DNA of 45,522 nucleotides, taken from positions 1-45,522 of the IMG/VR virus record IMGVR_UViG_3300042906_001821. One strand, written 5' to 3'. A program made the translations under genes and the position numbers. The stretch comes from a virus. Positions 16,128 to 25,735 of the stretch are shown here, in pieces (the first letter of the stretch is position 1; each line of letters begins with the position of its first letter). The notes beneath the pieces are model-generated. The model was not told the origin of the DNA and did not search any database. It saw only the letters and a list, made by a program, of their open reading frames with translations.

Positions 16128-16520
16128 TTACAGATTACGAGTGGCTTCGAGACGCACTCGCACGGAACTGCGGCCGTTGAATGCGCTCTCGATGCTGGGG
16201 GCTTCGCTGAAATACCAGCGCAGGCCGGAGCCGGTCTCGCGCAAGAGGACTGCGAGGTCGTTTTGTGCTCCTGCGGTGACTTCTTCGGGAAGGGTGAGGT
16301 CGTCGAAGGTGCCACGGGCCTGTTCGTAGCAGGCCAAGATCGCCGCGGCGTCGCTATCGCTGATGTTGCTGAAGTCGAGATCGAGGCTGGAGCGGCTGCG
16401 CTTGTTGGCGTAGAGCCGGCGGACGGTGACTCCGCTTTGGGCCGTGACCACAGACACCGGGAATTGGCCCGCTTGGTAGGTGCGGTTGCTTGGGCGCAGT
16501 GCGGGGAAAGCTACGGTCAT
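16128..16520 (-). CDS. Minor tail protein, lambda gpM-like
   Basis: A 130-residue protein. The pattern YQAGQFPVSVVTAQSGVTVR..., then LDLDFSNISDSDAAAILACY, FDDLTLPEE, LRWYFSEAPSIE and SVRVRLEATRNL corresponds to small beta-rich tail-tip proteins such as lambda gpM, in which a trimmed grid of residues 'position-distance-width-strength' closes the tube end. The start ATG overlaps the stop of the J-like gene (ATGA). Relationship to gpM is inferred from pattern, size and location. Confidence 0.55.
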   Translation of the reverse strand: MTVAFPALRPSNRTYQAGQFPVSVVTAQSGVTVRRLYANKRSRSSLDLDFSNISDSDAAAILACYEQARGTFDDLTLPEEVTAGAQNDLAVLLRETGSGLRWYFSEAPSIESAFNGRSSVRVRLEATRNL

Positions 16521-19500
16521 TCGCTTATGACCCAGGCCGCGGGGTCGTCCCAGTCCTTAGTCAGGCTAAGAGTGCCGTTTGCTTCGGTCGGGAAGTGGAC
16601 GGCTTCGATGTCGATGGCGCCGTTCTCGGTGAGGCTGATCGATTCCACTTTGTAGGTACGGACCTGGCGGTCGATCCGCTTGACGGCAAAGATGATGTTT
16701 TTGGGGCTAGCAAAGCCGTTGTTGACGATGAGCTGGGTGTCTTGGGGCGGGGTTGAGCCCCGGCTCCAGGCGATCACGTCGTGAGGACCGTCGGCCAGGG
16801 GTGTGGTGCTCACCAGCACGCCATCCGAGGTGACGATGCCGTTGTTGAACTCGTCGTAGTGGGTGACGTCCATCGCCACGCGGATGAAATCACCCGGGGC
16901 CAGGCCGGCGGTGATGCCATCGGGGGTGGTCTGGAATTTGACCGAGTGCGTGATCACCCGGCGCATGCGCAGGACGTACTTGCCGAAGTCGATGGCCTGG
17001 GCCTTGTTGGTGACAGAGTCCGAGAGGTCGTAGGACTCGATGGTGTCGGTAGCGGAGCCTGAGGCTTCGCGGATCAGGAATTCGCGCTCGGTGGGGAAGA
17101 GGCCGGGGTTGGTGGGGTCGTTGCTGGCGCGTTCTTCCCTCCATTTGATGGAGGCTTGGATGGGGAGGCGGTCCGCCTCGTCCATGTACTCCAGGCGGAA
17201 GGTGTTCTCGACGATGTTGCCCGCGGTGAACAGGGCCCTGATTGGGACAGCGCCCTCGGAGGGGAAGCGCAGCGCGGGGCTCAGGGAGAACTTGCCGTCC
17301 TTGATCGTGAATTCGAGGAGGCTGTAGGCGGCGACGTCGGCGGCCCAGACCCTCAGGTTTTGGCGGCCGACCAAGGCGCCGTCGAAGTAGTAGCCGCGCT
17401 GCTCGCACCACTGGGCGGCGTAGCGGAAGGCGTCGGTGTCAATTTGGTCCTCAGTGATCGAGTCGCCTGAGCCGTAGCGGGTGGAGAGGAGCAGGTCCCG
17501 CAGGATGTCGGGGAAGAGGTGGGAGCAGCCGAGGGTGTCGTTCTCGGTGAGGCGGCGGACCTTGAGGCCACCGGTGACGTAGGCAGAGAACTGGCTGAAG
17601 TTCTGCCACTCCACGGAGGAGCGGGCGTTGATGCCGACGATGGCCAGGTTGTCGTAGGTGGGGACGACGGGGTTTTCGGCGATCTCGTTGACGTAGACGA
17701 TCTCGTGCTCGGCGTTGCTGCCTGCGCTGCTGACGACTTCTTCGTAGATGAAGGTCTCGGCGAGTTTGCCCCAGGCATCGACGTAGCTGTTTTCGTCCGC
17801 GAAGGACATACCCATCGAGGTGGTGCGCTCGACGCAGGTGAGCTTGAAGGTTTCGATGGAGCGGATGACTTGTTCGCCGTTGAAGCTGATGTAGACGCCG
17901 TTGCCGTCGTCGACAGTGCGGACAGTGGAGATGCGGCTGTCGAGGACTTCGAGGTTGCCGACAGCGATGTTGTTGCGGATTTCCCAGCCGCTCAGGGGTT
18001 CGAAGCGGAATTCCCAGCGCTTGTTCTGCGGCATTTGGATGCGCAGGTAGTTGAAGACGCTCTGCTGGGTGATGCTGCGGACCCCGAAGCACTGGGGGAG
18101 CATCGTGAATTCGTTGCTGGTGCCGGACTCGCGGTAGTAGAGGCGGAAGAAGCTGTAGCGCTCCTCCGAGGAGGACATCGAGCCGCTGGCGTACTGCTGG
18201 ACCTGGAGGACGTTGCCGCTGCTGATGGTGCTGCCCTGTTTGTTGTAACAGGCTTTGCCGTCGGTCTCGGTGTAGGTGAGGGTGTCGCGGAAGTTGCAGA
18301 GGCCGCTGATGCGGACCCCGAGGCCGGAGCGGATGCCGATCTCGAGGATGCGGCAGGCTCGCATCGTGGAGACGTCACCGAGGGCGACGCGGAAGAGGTG
18401 GCTGCCGTTGGTGGCCGTCTTGCGGGCGACTCCGGATTTGCCGTCGGCGGTGATGTCGGCGGTTGTGGTGAAGTCGGATTGGCCGGCGCGGACCACTGTG
18501 AAGGTGGCTTCGATGCTGGTGCCGCCCCCGAGGGGCAGGAAGTCGGCGTCGCTGTTGAAGACGTCGTCGGAGGGGTTGCGGGCAGTGCAGATCGCGAGGG
18601 CCGATCCGATCCGGTACATGTCACCGACGGTGATGGCGTCGTCCCAGGTGCGCTGGCGGCCGGAAACGGTGGCGGCGACGTCAGCGCATTTCTCGTCGTG
18701 GGTTTCGCCGCCCGCGGATGCGCTGAAGGTTGTGCTGGCGTCCGAGCTCGCGTCGAGACGGTAGGTGCAGGTGGCGCCAATCGTTGAGACGGAACCGGAG
18801 ATCAGGCCACTGCGGCTGGAGAAGAAGGCGTTCTGCTTTTGGCGCAGGGTGTCGGCCGTGATGTCGAGGACGCAGACGACCAGGGCGTCGCCTTGATCGT
18901 TCTTCTTTTTGAGCTGGGCTTGGACTTTGGGGCGGACTTGGGGGTTGATGCGCAGCCCGAGGTTATTGCCGATGGGGCTGTACAGGCCAAACGTCGTCTG
19001 GGTGCTGGGTTTGGTGGCGTAGGAGAAGTCGGATTCGTAGTCGCCGTTGATGGAGCGCAGCTGGTAGACGTCCAGGCCGCCGGAGTTGACAGCGTTGGCG
19101 GGGTCGGCCAGGGCGCTGCGGCCGGCGATGCGGTCGGTGGATTGGATGCGGCCGCCGTTGGGGCGGAAGTAGATCGTGATCCGGGAGCCGGACTGGTTGG
19201 CAGCGTTGTTGGCGAGGTCGTAGCTGCCAATGGAGTTGTTGCCGATGGCGAAGCCGTTGGTGTCGATGCTTTCGACCTCGCCCTCGGCCAGCAGGAAGAT
19301 GGCACGCAGGAGCTGGCTGCCACCGAGGCTCCAGAGCTGGGACCAGAGCAGGGTCAGGTTGACGCGGATGCCGCCGTAGTAGGTGCCATTGATCAGTTGG
19401 CGCCTTGCGTAGACAAGGGGGATCGTGTCGCCGAGCTGGATGATGTCCTGCTGGGCGTCGAAGCCGTAGCGCGGGGCGTAGCGGCGGATGTTGTTGACCG

Positions 19501-19771
19501 TGTCGCCTTGGAGGTTGCGCGAGGCGAGGCGCGGGGGTTCGGCTGGCTTGGGCTTGAAGAAGCTGGCGGCGATGGTCAGGCCGATGGAGATCAGCGTGGC
19601 CACCAGAGCAATGGTGACCAGGGTTTCGAGGCCGGCCTCCACCGCAGGAGCGGGTTGTTCTCTGGCGTTGGCCCGGACCTCCGCCATGAAGTAGCGGTAC
19701 TCGTCCTCGGTGAGGCCGAGCATCTGGGCGAGGTACTTGTCTGAGGGAAGGAGCGGTGGACCTTCAGGCAT
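16517..19771 (-). CDS. Central tail fibre / tip attachment protein (lambda gpJ-like)
   Basis: A 1084-residue protein at the end of the L/K/J-like block. An ATG one base inside the upstream stop (TGATG) is preferred over a GTG one codon earlier. The N-terminal ~70 residues include a hydrophobic helix (TLVTIALVATLISIGLTIAA). The core begins RYGFDAQQDIIQLGDTIPLV and continues through YGGIRVNLTLLWSQLWSLGG, a segment type found in tip-attachment proteins. Later segments (SVEWQNFSQFSAYVTGGLKV, DAFRYAAQWCEQRGYYFDGA, LAPGDFIRVAMDVTHYDEFN) resemble the hub domains of gpJ/Mu gp44-like proteins. It forms the tail-tip hub and contacts the host. Confidence 0.85.
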   Translation of the reverse strand: MPEGPPLLPSDKYLAQMLGLTEDEYRYFMAEVRANAREQPAPAVEAGLETLVTIALVATLISIGLTIAASFFKPKPAEPPRLASRNLQGDTVNNIRRYAPRYGFDAQQDIIQLGDTIPLVYARRQLINGTYYGGIRVNLTLLWSQLWSLGGSQLLRAIFLLAEGEVESIDTNGFAIGNNSIGSYDLANNAANQSGSRITIYFRPNGGRIQSTDRIAGRSALADPANAVNSGGLDVYQLRSINGDYESDFSYATKPSTQTTFGLYSPIGNNLGLRINPQVRPKVQAQLKKKNDQGDALVVCVLDITADTLRQKQNAFFSSRSGLISGSVSTIGATCTYRLDASSDASTTFSASAGGETHDEKCADVAATVSGRQRTWDDAITVGDMYRIGSALAICTARNPSDDVFNSDADFLPLGGGTSIEATFTVVRAGQSDFTTTADITADGKSGVARKTATNGSHLFRVALGDVSTMRACRILEIGIRSGLGVRISGLCNFRDTLTYTETDGKACYNKQGSTISSGNVLQVQQYASGSMSSSEERYSFFRLYYRESGTSNEFTMLPQCFGVRSITQQSVFNYLRIQMPQNKRWEFRFEPLSGWEIRNNIAVGNLEVLDSRISTVRTVDDGNGVYISFNGEQVIRSIETFKLTCVERTTSMGMSFADENSYVDAWGKLAETFIYEEVVSSAGSNAEHEIVYVNEIAENPVVPTYDNLAIVGINARSSVEWQNFSQFSAYVTGGLKVRRLTENDTLGCSHLFPDILRDLLLSTRYGSGDSITEDQIDTDAFRYAAQWCEQRGYYFDGALVGRQNLRVWAADVAAYSLLEFTIKDGKFSLSPALRFPSEGAVPIRALFTAGNIVENTFRLEYMDEADRLPIQASIKWREERASNDPTNPGLFPTEREFLIREASGSATDTIESYDLSDSVTNKAQAIDFGKYVLRMRRVITHSVKFQTTPDGITAGLAPGDFIRVAMDVTHYDEFNNGIVTSDGVLVSTTPLADGPHDVIAWSRGSTPPQDTQLIVNNGFASPKNIIFAVKRIDRQVRTYKVESISLTENGAIDIEAVHFPTEANGTLSLTKDWDDPAAWVISE

Positions 19772-20166
19772 CACTTGAACCTCGCGAAGCTCAGGGGCTT
19801 GAGGGCTGAGAGCGGAACCCAGCTGACCCCGCGCCGGTGGTGGGTGATCAGCAGGCCGTCGTCGACGACCACGCCGACGCCCAGGCCGGCGGGACCGTTT
19901 TTGATCAGGGTGACGGCGTAGGGCTCGGGGCCGGAGAGGGGTTCGGTCAGGTCCGACCAGATCGTTTGCAGTTCGCTCCAGCGGCTGGCGCGGGCGAGTT
20001 CGAACCAGTGCGGGTTGGGTTCGGGGTGAGGGCGGCCGGCCTCGGTGAGGACGGAAAAAGCGACGAGCAGACAGTCCGCTGCTTCTCCTTGGTGGGGGTC
20101 AGCGGCGAGGGCGTGGGGGAGGCCGATGAACCTTCTCCAGGTGGGGATGGTGGCTGTCTGGTTCAT
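19771..20166 (-). CDS. NlpC/P60-like tail protein (lambda gpK-like)
   Basis: A 131-residue protein matching the short NlpC/P60-type tail proteins by position (between L-like and J-like) and by GLPHALAADPHQGEAADCLL, in which Cys32 sits in the usual catalytic-Cys context. Further on, LGVGVVVDDGLLITHHRRGV aligns with the HVGI...DG..IH region, but the usual first catalytic His is replaced by Gly and only the later His pair remains. It may therefore be a structural rather than active hydrolase. Its start overlaps the upstream stop (ATGA). Confidence 0.65.
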   Translation of the reverse strand: MNQTATIPTWRRFIGLPHALAADPHQGEAADCLLVAFSVLTEAGRPHPEPNPHWFELARASRWSELQTIWSDLTEPLSGPEPYAVTLIKNGPAGLGVGVVVDDGLLITHHRRGVSWVPLSALKPLSFARFK

Positions 20167-20636
20167 GAAACGGTGATGTTGCCCGTGCCGGGAACGGCCC
20201 CGACCAGTCGGGTGTGGAGGTAGCGACGGGGGACGGTCCCTTTCACCGCGTCTAAGGGAGAGGTCAGACGAACGTTGATCTTTTGAAGGTCGTGATCAAG
20301 GCGCGTGACTGACCACATTTCTGTCGAAATCAATGCGGTCTCTTGAAATGTATCGCTGTCGAGCAGCACGGTTTTGATCTCCAGCAGCCACTTGGATTCG
20401 ACGGCCTCGGTGAGGAGTTGCATCGAGAGTTGGGTGCAGGGGGTGACGAGGGCGGACTCGGGGCGGTCGCCACCGCGGCTGCTGGTCATGCCGCTCAGGG
20501 CGAAGGGCACGAAGGTGTAGTCGACGTTGTTGTAGGTGCGGGTTTCTTGGATGTGGAAGTTGGCGAAGGCGTAGCTGGTGTAGGCCCCGGCTTTGGTCTT
20601 GAAGCGGATGTAGTTGGCGAGGGCGAGGTTGGCCAT
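20163..20636 (-). CDS. Minor tail protein, lambda gpL-like
   Basis: A 157-residue protein with the organisation of the gpL-type N-terminal domain: TYNNVDYTFVPFALSGMTSS, then RGGDRPESALV, a long strand-rich stretch and VRLTSPLDAVKGTVPRRYLH near the end. Lambda gpL carries an additional Fe-S-binding Cys domain at its C-terminus, which is absent here (only a single Cys is visible). It lies right after the tape measure gene (TGATG overlap) and before the K-like gene, the order seen in lambda-like tails. Confidence 0.65.
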   Translation of the reverse strand: MANLALANYIRFKTKAGAYTSYAFANFHIQETRTYNNVDYTFVPFALSGMTSSRGGDRPESALVTPCTQLSMQLLTEAVESKWLLEIKTVLLDSDTFQETALISTEMWSVTRLDHDLQKINVRLTSPLDAVKGTVPRRYLHTRLVGAVPGTGNITVS

Positions 20637-23600
20637 CAGACTCCGAGGCGGCTACGGACTTTGGTGCTGTTCTGGATGCCGTTGTAGGCAAGGGCGCGGC
20701 CACGCTCGGCGGCTTGGTTGAGGCCGCTGCGGAATTGGTCGGTGGTGACGTATTCGACGTTGTTGATGACGCTGGCCTCGTAGCGGATGTCGATGGGGCT
20801 GGGGTTGGAGACGGCGCGTTGGGCGCGCTCGGTCTCGGTGCGGCGCTCCATGGCCGCCTGGCTGTAGGAGATGGCGGAGCGGTTCTGGGAGAAGGGATCG
20901 GAACCACCGGCTGAGGCACCGCCCATGGCACCGCGGTTGGCGGAGAACAGGTCCTGGTTGGAGGTGATCGTGCCGTTCCCAGCTGGGGAGAAGAGCTCGG
21001 GGCCCTGTTCGCCCACGATGTAGGGGCGGTTGGCGGAGACCGGGCCGCCGGAGGCGCGGAAGAATCCGGTGAAGCCACCGGCGATGCCACCGATGCCACC
21101 GAAGATGCCGGCCAGGCCCATCAGGGTGTTGTAGGTGCCGCCTTTGCCCATCATTCCGACGCCGCCGGCGATGGCACCGGCCCCAGCAGCGATGCCGGCC
21201 AGGCCGCCAATGACGTTGGTGAGGCCCGCCATGCCTTGGCCAGCACCCTTGGCGCTCTCGGCTGCTTTCTTGTTGGCTTCGGCTTGTTGGTTGGTGGCTT
21301 CGGCGGCCTGTTGGGCGGATTGAGCAGCGGCGCCGTTGGCTGCGGCCTCGGGGTTGTCACCGCCTGCTGGGGCGCCGGGTTTGTAGGGCTCGACGGGGAT
21401 GGGTACTGGGCCCGCAGCGCCGGTGCCGCCAAGTGCAGCAGCAACGCTGTTCAGTGCAGCGGTGTTGGCCGAGAGCGCAGCGTTGTTTTCGGCTTGGAGG
21501 GCCTGGGTGGGGTCCTCGACGCCGAAGAAGTCTTTGAAGTTCTGGGCCAGTAGGTCTTCGAGGGGCTTGAACGCGGCGTCGAGGGCCATGTTCAAGAACT
21601 TGTCGGTGATGCCTTCGAGCATCGTGACCATGGCTTCTTGGATGTCGCCGCCGGTCAGGACGGTCTTGGTGAAGCCCTTGAAGCCATCGGTGATCGTGCG
21701 GGCGCTCTCGCGGATCAGGGCCATGGCCTTCTGGAAGTTGGCGACTTCCTTGTCGATGGCGGCGAGCTTTCCGGCGGCAGCGCGGGTGGCTTCAGCGAAT
21801 TTGCGCAGTTCTTCCTGCGCTTGCGCGCTGTTTTTGCCGTACTTCTCCTCGAGCTCGATGCGCTTTTGGGCGATGGCTGCTTCGGCCTCGGCGCGGCGAC
21901 GCAGCATGGGGTCGTCACCAGCGAAGGCTTCGCCCATCGCGGCTGTCCCTTGGACACGGGCGCGTTGGAGGTCGAAGCCCACCTTCTGGGTGGAGGCGCG
22001 GAGATCCTCGACGGCCTGTTGCTGGCGCGTGATCTCCAGGACCTGCTGGCGGAGCTTGCGCTCGGCTTCGAGCTGCTTGAGGTAGTCGGCCTGTTTGGCT
22101 TTGAGGGAGTCCTTGAGTTTGTTGAATTCGGCCTCGGAGAGCTTGCCGGCTTTGCGCTGTGCTTCGGCCTTGGTGAGGATCTCGGCGATTTCGCGCTCTT
22201 GGATCTTGCGCTTGGCGATCTCGTCGACGGAGAGCTTGAGGGCCTCGGGGTCGTAAGCCTGGCCTGAGGTGGCTGCCAGGGCTGCGAGAGCGGTCTGGGC
22301 TTCGACGAGCTGATCCTTGTACTGCTCGACGTTGATCTTGGGGAAGGCCGCCTTGGCGATTTCCTCGAAGGCAGCGGCAGTCTTGGCGTTGGTGAGGGCC
22401 TCTTGGAGTGCGCGGAGGCGCTCCATGGCGGAGGACAGGGAGCGGACCGCGGAGGCGTACTTCTCCACGGCAGGCGCAGCGACGTCCGCGAAGGACGGAG
22501 CTTGGGGTGCTGCCACGGCACTGCCCGGGCCTTTGTAGGCCGAGCCCGGGTCAGCCAGGTGCATGACCTTGTAGCTCTGGCCCTTGGGCCCAGCGATGGT
22601 GGCGTAGTTGCCGCCGAGTCCTTTGGGGTCGCGGGTGAAGTTCTGCAGGGTGTAGCCCTGGGCCAGGTTCAGCGGGGTTCCGGCGGGTCCTGCGAGGTCG
22701 TAGCCCTGATGCGTGCGACCACCGCTGCGTGCGCTGCCGGGTCTATCGGTCAGCGTCAGTTGGCGATTGACGTCAGGGGCAAAGATGGCGCGGGCTTCGG
22801 CCTCGCTGCCAGCGCCGGAGACGTGGAAGTGGGGACCGCTGGAGCTGGTTCCGGTGTTGCCCTGGGTCAGGCCCGTTGCACCACCGACGGGGCTCTGGCC
22901 AGCCAGCTGACGGCGGTAATCCGAGACGTTCTTCTCGTAATCACCGGCGCGCTTGCGGATCTCAGCGATCTTCTTCTCGTTCTCGAGCCGGTAGTCCGAG
23001 ATCTGGCGCTCCAGGTTGGCGGCCTCGATCACCAGCTGTTTCTTGCCGGATTCGATGTCCAGCTCGCCTCGCTCGCGGATGGACAGGTAGTTGTTCAGGG
23101 CGTCGAGCGCTGCAGCGGAGGCGCCTTCTTCGCCCTCGATGAGCTTCTTGTTCGCCTGCTCCATCTGGAAGATGCGGAGCTCACCAGCGGCGCGGAAGAT
23201 GTCGACTTCCTTTTGGGCGCGTTGCTGGCGCAGCTGGAAGAGCTGGTCGTCCTGCTGCTTGCGTAGGTCCCCGATCTCTTTTTCGAGGTTGACCCGTTTC
23301 TCGGCCTCGAGGGTGATCTTTTCGTTGATGCTTCGCTTGTCGCGCTCGCGGTCGACGGCGCTGAGTTGTCCCTTGATCTTCTGCTCTTCGGCCTGGAGGC
23401 CCTGGAGCATTTGGCGAGAGCGCTCCTCGAAGCGCCCGACCTCGGAGCCGGAGAGCGCATCCCAGAACTCGCGCCAGCTCTGGATGCCGGGCTTGAGCTC
23501 GTAGCGGATCTGGTTGATCTTTTCGCGGACTTTTTCGAGGGCGTCGAGGTTCTTGCCGTACTCGGCATCGACGAGGGCTTGCTCGAAGTCGCGGGCTGAT

Positions 23601-25711
23601 TTGGTGGCGCTGTCCGCGGCGTCACCGACGTCTTTGTACTTGGTTTGGAGGCGGCGGAGGGCTTCGGCGGCGCGCTCGGAGCGGGTGGCTTCCTCTTGGG
23701 CGCGCTGGAAGCGGCCGAAGAGGTCCACCAGGACGGTGACGGCGATTTGGATCGCCAGCAGGATCAGGTTGAACTTGACGAAGCTCAGGATTGCGGTGCC
23801 GGCAGCGCGGGCTGCTGCGGTCGTGGCTCCGCCGAAACGGGTCACAGAGACACCGGCCTTATCTGCGGCAGTGCCGGCTGCTGTCAGTGAAGTGGCCAGG
23901 CCCAGCAGCTGCTGTTTCAGGGCTTCAGCAGCGGGGTAGGTGGCGGTGAGCGTGGCCGCGAAGGCAGCGACGACAGCCCCCAGACGGGTGAACGCAGCAC
24001 CGACGGCGATGACCAGGCCACCGAGCAACGTGGCGATCCGGGCGACGAGGCCCTGGACGAAGGTGACAATCGGCGTCCAGGCCGCGATCAACGCGCCGGC
24101 CGCAAAGCCGAGCTTGATCACGGACATCACGCCGATCTTTTCAAGCAGTTGGAACTGCGCAGAGATCTGGCTGAGGTACTGGACGAAGGGAACCTGCAGG
24201 AGCTGGCCGTAGGCGCGGAGGACTTGCCCCAGAACTGCGGAGAACGCGGTGACGGCCTCGCTGAGGTTGGAGAAGATCTGGACGAGGGCTTTGAAGTTCT
24301 CGATTTGGATCGAGAGGAAGCCCTGGGCAAGACGGGCCAGGCCAGCGCCCACCAAACCGATGGACTTGGCGATCTCTTCGAACAGATTGCGCAGCGGCGC
24401 GATGACCGTGTTGGCGCTGGCCTGGAGGGAAGCGAAGGCTTTTTTGACGCTCTCGGTGAGCTGGGCGGCGAATCCTTCGGCACCGGCGCCTATTTGTCCA
24501 AACAGGGCCGAGCCACCGCTGATAGCGCTGAGGTTGGTGCTCAGCAGGGAGCCCAGTCCGCGGCCAAGGCCCTCGCTGATGGCGAAGACCTCTTCGCGGA
24601 TCTTGAAGAGGAAGTCGAAGACTTTGGTCAGGCCCCCGAGCATGGGGTTGAGCAGACCGGCGCCGAACTTCTGGCTGATCAGTTCGCCAAGGTCGCGGAT
24701 GTTGGAGACGACACCGGAGAAGCCTTGAGCGGCGATCCGCTGGCCGGCCACTGAGGCGGCGAGGCGCTCCTCGAGGAATTTGATAACACCGCCGGCCTGG
24801 GTCTTGGCGTTGGCGACGTCCTGGTTGGTGATACCCAGCGCTTTGGCCAGGTAGGAGTCGGTGGTGATGTCACCCCGGAGGATCGAGCCGATCTCTTGGC
24901 GCGCCTGGTACAGGGGGATGCCGAAGGTGCCGAGGGCGGCGGCGAAGTTGATTGCCAGGTCTTCGGCGTCTTTCAGGCCCCCACCGATTTGACCGATCTG
25001 GGAGGCAACGATGCCGAAGACTTCGATCACCTCGTTGGAGGTGACGCCGGCCAGGGCGATGGAGCGCTCTCGGATGCTGTCGATGCGCTTGGCGACCTCG
25101 CCGGTCAGGGCAACGATCTTTTGGTACGGGTCGGTGATCTCCGTGCCGTTGCGGAAGACCTTGTTGGTAGAGGCGAGGGTGGTCTGGGTCTTGAGGATCG
25201 TCTCGCGGAGCTTGATCTCGCGGCCGATGGTCTCGTTGAAGAAGCCACCGAAGGCTGCTTGGACAAGGCCGACCGCTTCCTTGACGGCGAAGAGGGCGAA
25301 GCCGGCCTTGGCCAGGTTGTTGATCAGGCGACCGGCAGCACCGCCGGCGGCCTCGAACGAGTTGGAGAGGATGGCCCCGGCTTTGGCGTTCTCGCGCAGA
25401 GCAGCGGCGGACTCGGGGGCGGAGCGGGCAAGGTTTGCCGTGCCCTTGGCGAGACCCTCGACCTCGCGGACGCGCTCGCCGATTCCGGGGATGTTTTTGC
25501 TGAAGCGGTAGAAGGTCTGGATGTTGTTGCCAGCTTCTTTGACACTCGCGTTGATGTCTTTGAAGCGTTTGTTGATGTCCTGGAAGCTGGAGACATCAAC
25601 CTTGATGTTGCGGTTCTTGGTGGCTTCGGCCGCTGTCTTGTCTACGGCACGCAGTTTGCGCTCCGCGTCCTGCGTTTCCGCTGTGACCCGCAGGCGAAAA
25701 TCTGCCACCAA
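20636..25711 (-). CDS. Tail tape measure protein with embedded M23-like peptidase segment
   Basis: A 1691-residue tape measure protein that sets tail length and is ejected with the DNA. It has N-terminal helices, hydrophobic segments at about 530-670 (VIKLGFAAGALIAAW, LLGGLVIAVGAAF, FVKFNLILLAIQIAVTVLVD), coiled coil at 675-930 and 1090-1400, and a Gly-rich C-terminal hydrophobic part. Residues about 940-1055 are M23-peptidase-like, but permuted: GNTGTSSSGPHFHVSG (H961, H963) comes before THQGYDLAGPAGTPL (H1001, D1005) and YKVMHLAD (H1051). Such domains cut peptidoglycan during entry. Start is TTG at 25711 or GTG at 25708; no strong ribosome site decides this. Confidence 0.92.
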   Translation of the reverse strand: MVADFRLRVTAETQDAERKLRAVDKTAAEATKNRNIKVDVSSFQDINKRFKDINASVKEAGNNIQTFYRFSKNIPGIGERVREVEGLAKGTANLARSAPESAAALRENAKAGAILSNSFEAAGGAAGRLINNLAKAGFALFAVKEAVGLVQAAFGGFFNETIGREIKLRETILKTQTTLASTNKVFRNGTEITDPYQKIVALTGEVAKRIDSIRERSIALAGVTSNEVIEVFGIVASQIGQIGGGLKDAEDLAINFAAALGTFGIPLYQARQEIGSILRGDITTDSYLAKALGITNQDVANAKTQAGGVIKFLEERLAASVAGQRIAAQGFSGVVSNIRDLGELISQKFGAGLLNPMLGGLTKVFDFLFKIREEVFAISEGLGRGLGSLLSTNLSAISGGSALFGQIGAGAEGFAAQLTESVKKAFASLQASANTVIAPLRNLFEEIAKSIGLVGAGLARLAQGFLSIQIENFKALVQIFSNLSEAVTAFSAVLGQVLRAYGQLLQVPFVQYLSQISAQFQLLEKIGVMSVIKLGFAAGALIAAWTPIVTFVQGLVARIATLLGGLVIAVGAAFTRLGAVVAAFAATLTATYPAAEALKQQLLGLATSLTAAGTAADKAGVSVTRFGGATTAAARAAGTAILSFVKFNLILLAIQIAVTVLVDLFGRFQRAQEEATRSERAAEALRRLQTKYKDVGDAADSATKSARDFEQALVDAEYGKNLDALEKVREKINQIRYELKPGIQSWREFWDALSGSEVGRFEERSRQMLQGLQAEEQKIKGQLSAVDRERDKRSINEKITLEAEKRVNLEKEIGDLRKQQDDQLFQLRQQRAQKEVDIFRAAGELRIFQMEQANKKLIEGEEGASAAALDALNNYLSIRERGELDIESGKKQLVIEAANLERQISDYRLENEKKIAEIRKRAGDYEKNVSDYRRQLAGQSPVGGATGLTQGNTGTSSSGPHFHVSGAGSEAEARAIFAPDVNRQLTLTDRPGSARSGGRTHQGYDLAGPAGTPLNLAQGYTLQNFTRDPKGLGGNYATIAGPKGQSYKVMHLADPGSAYKGPGSAVAAPQAPSFADVAAPAVEKYASAVRSLSSAMERLRALQEALTNAKTAAAFEEIAKAAFPKINVEQYKDQLVEAQTALAALAATSGQAYDPEALKLSVDEIAKRKIQEREIAEILTKAEAQRKAGKLSEAEFNKLKDSLKAKQADYLKQLEAERKLRQQVLEITRQQQAVEDLRASTQKVGFDLQRARVQGTAAMGEAFAGDDPMLRRRAEAEAAIAQKRIELEEKYGKNSAQAQEELRKFAEATRAAAGKLAAIDKEVANFQKAMALIRESARTITDGFKGFTKTVLTGGDIQEAMVTMLEGITDKFLNMALDAAFKPLEDLLAQNFKDFFGVEDPTQALQAENNAALSANTAALNSVAAALGGTGAAGPVPIPVEPYKPGAPAGGDNPEAAANGAAAQSAQQAAEATNQQAEANKKAAESAKGAGQGMAGLTNVIGGLAGIAAGAGAIAGGVGMMGKGGTYNTLMGLAGIFGGIGGIAGGFTGFFRASGGPVSANRPYIVGEQGPELFSPAGNGTITSNQDLFSANRGAMGGASAGGSDPFSQNRSAISYSQAAMERRTETERAQRAVSNPSPIDIRYEASVINNVEYVTTDQFRSGLNQAAERGRALAYNGIQNSTKVRSRLGV

Positions 25712-25735
25712 CCAGCGCTATTCGTTATCCGTATG

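Noticed and set aside
17519-18787. Long plus-strand open frame opposite the J-like gene
   Set aside because: Low-complexity acidic product with no motif; explained by codon bias on the opposite strand.
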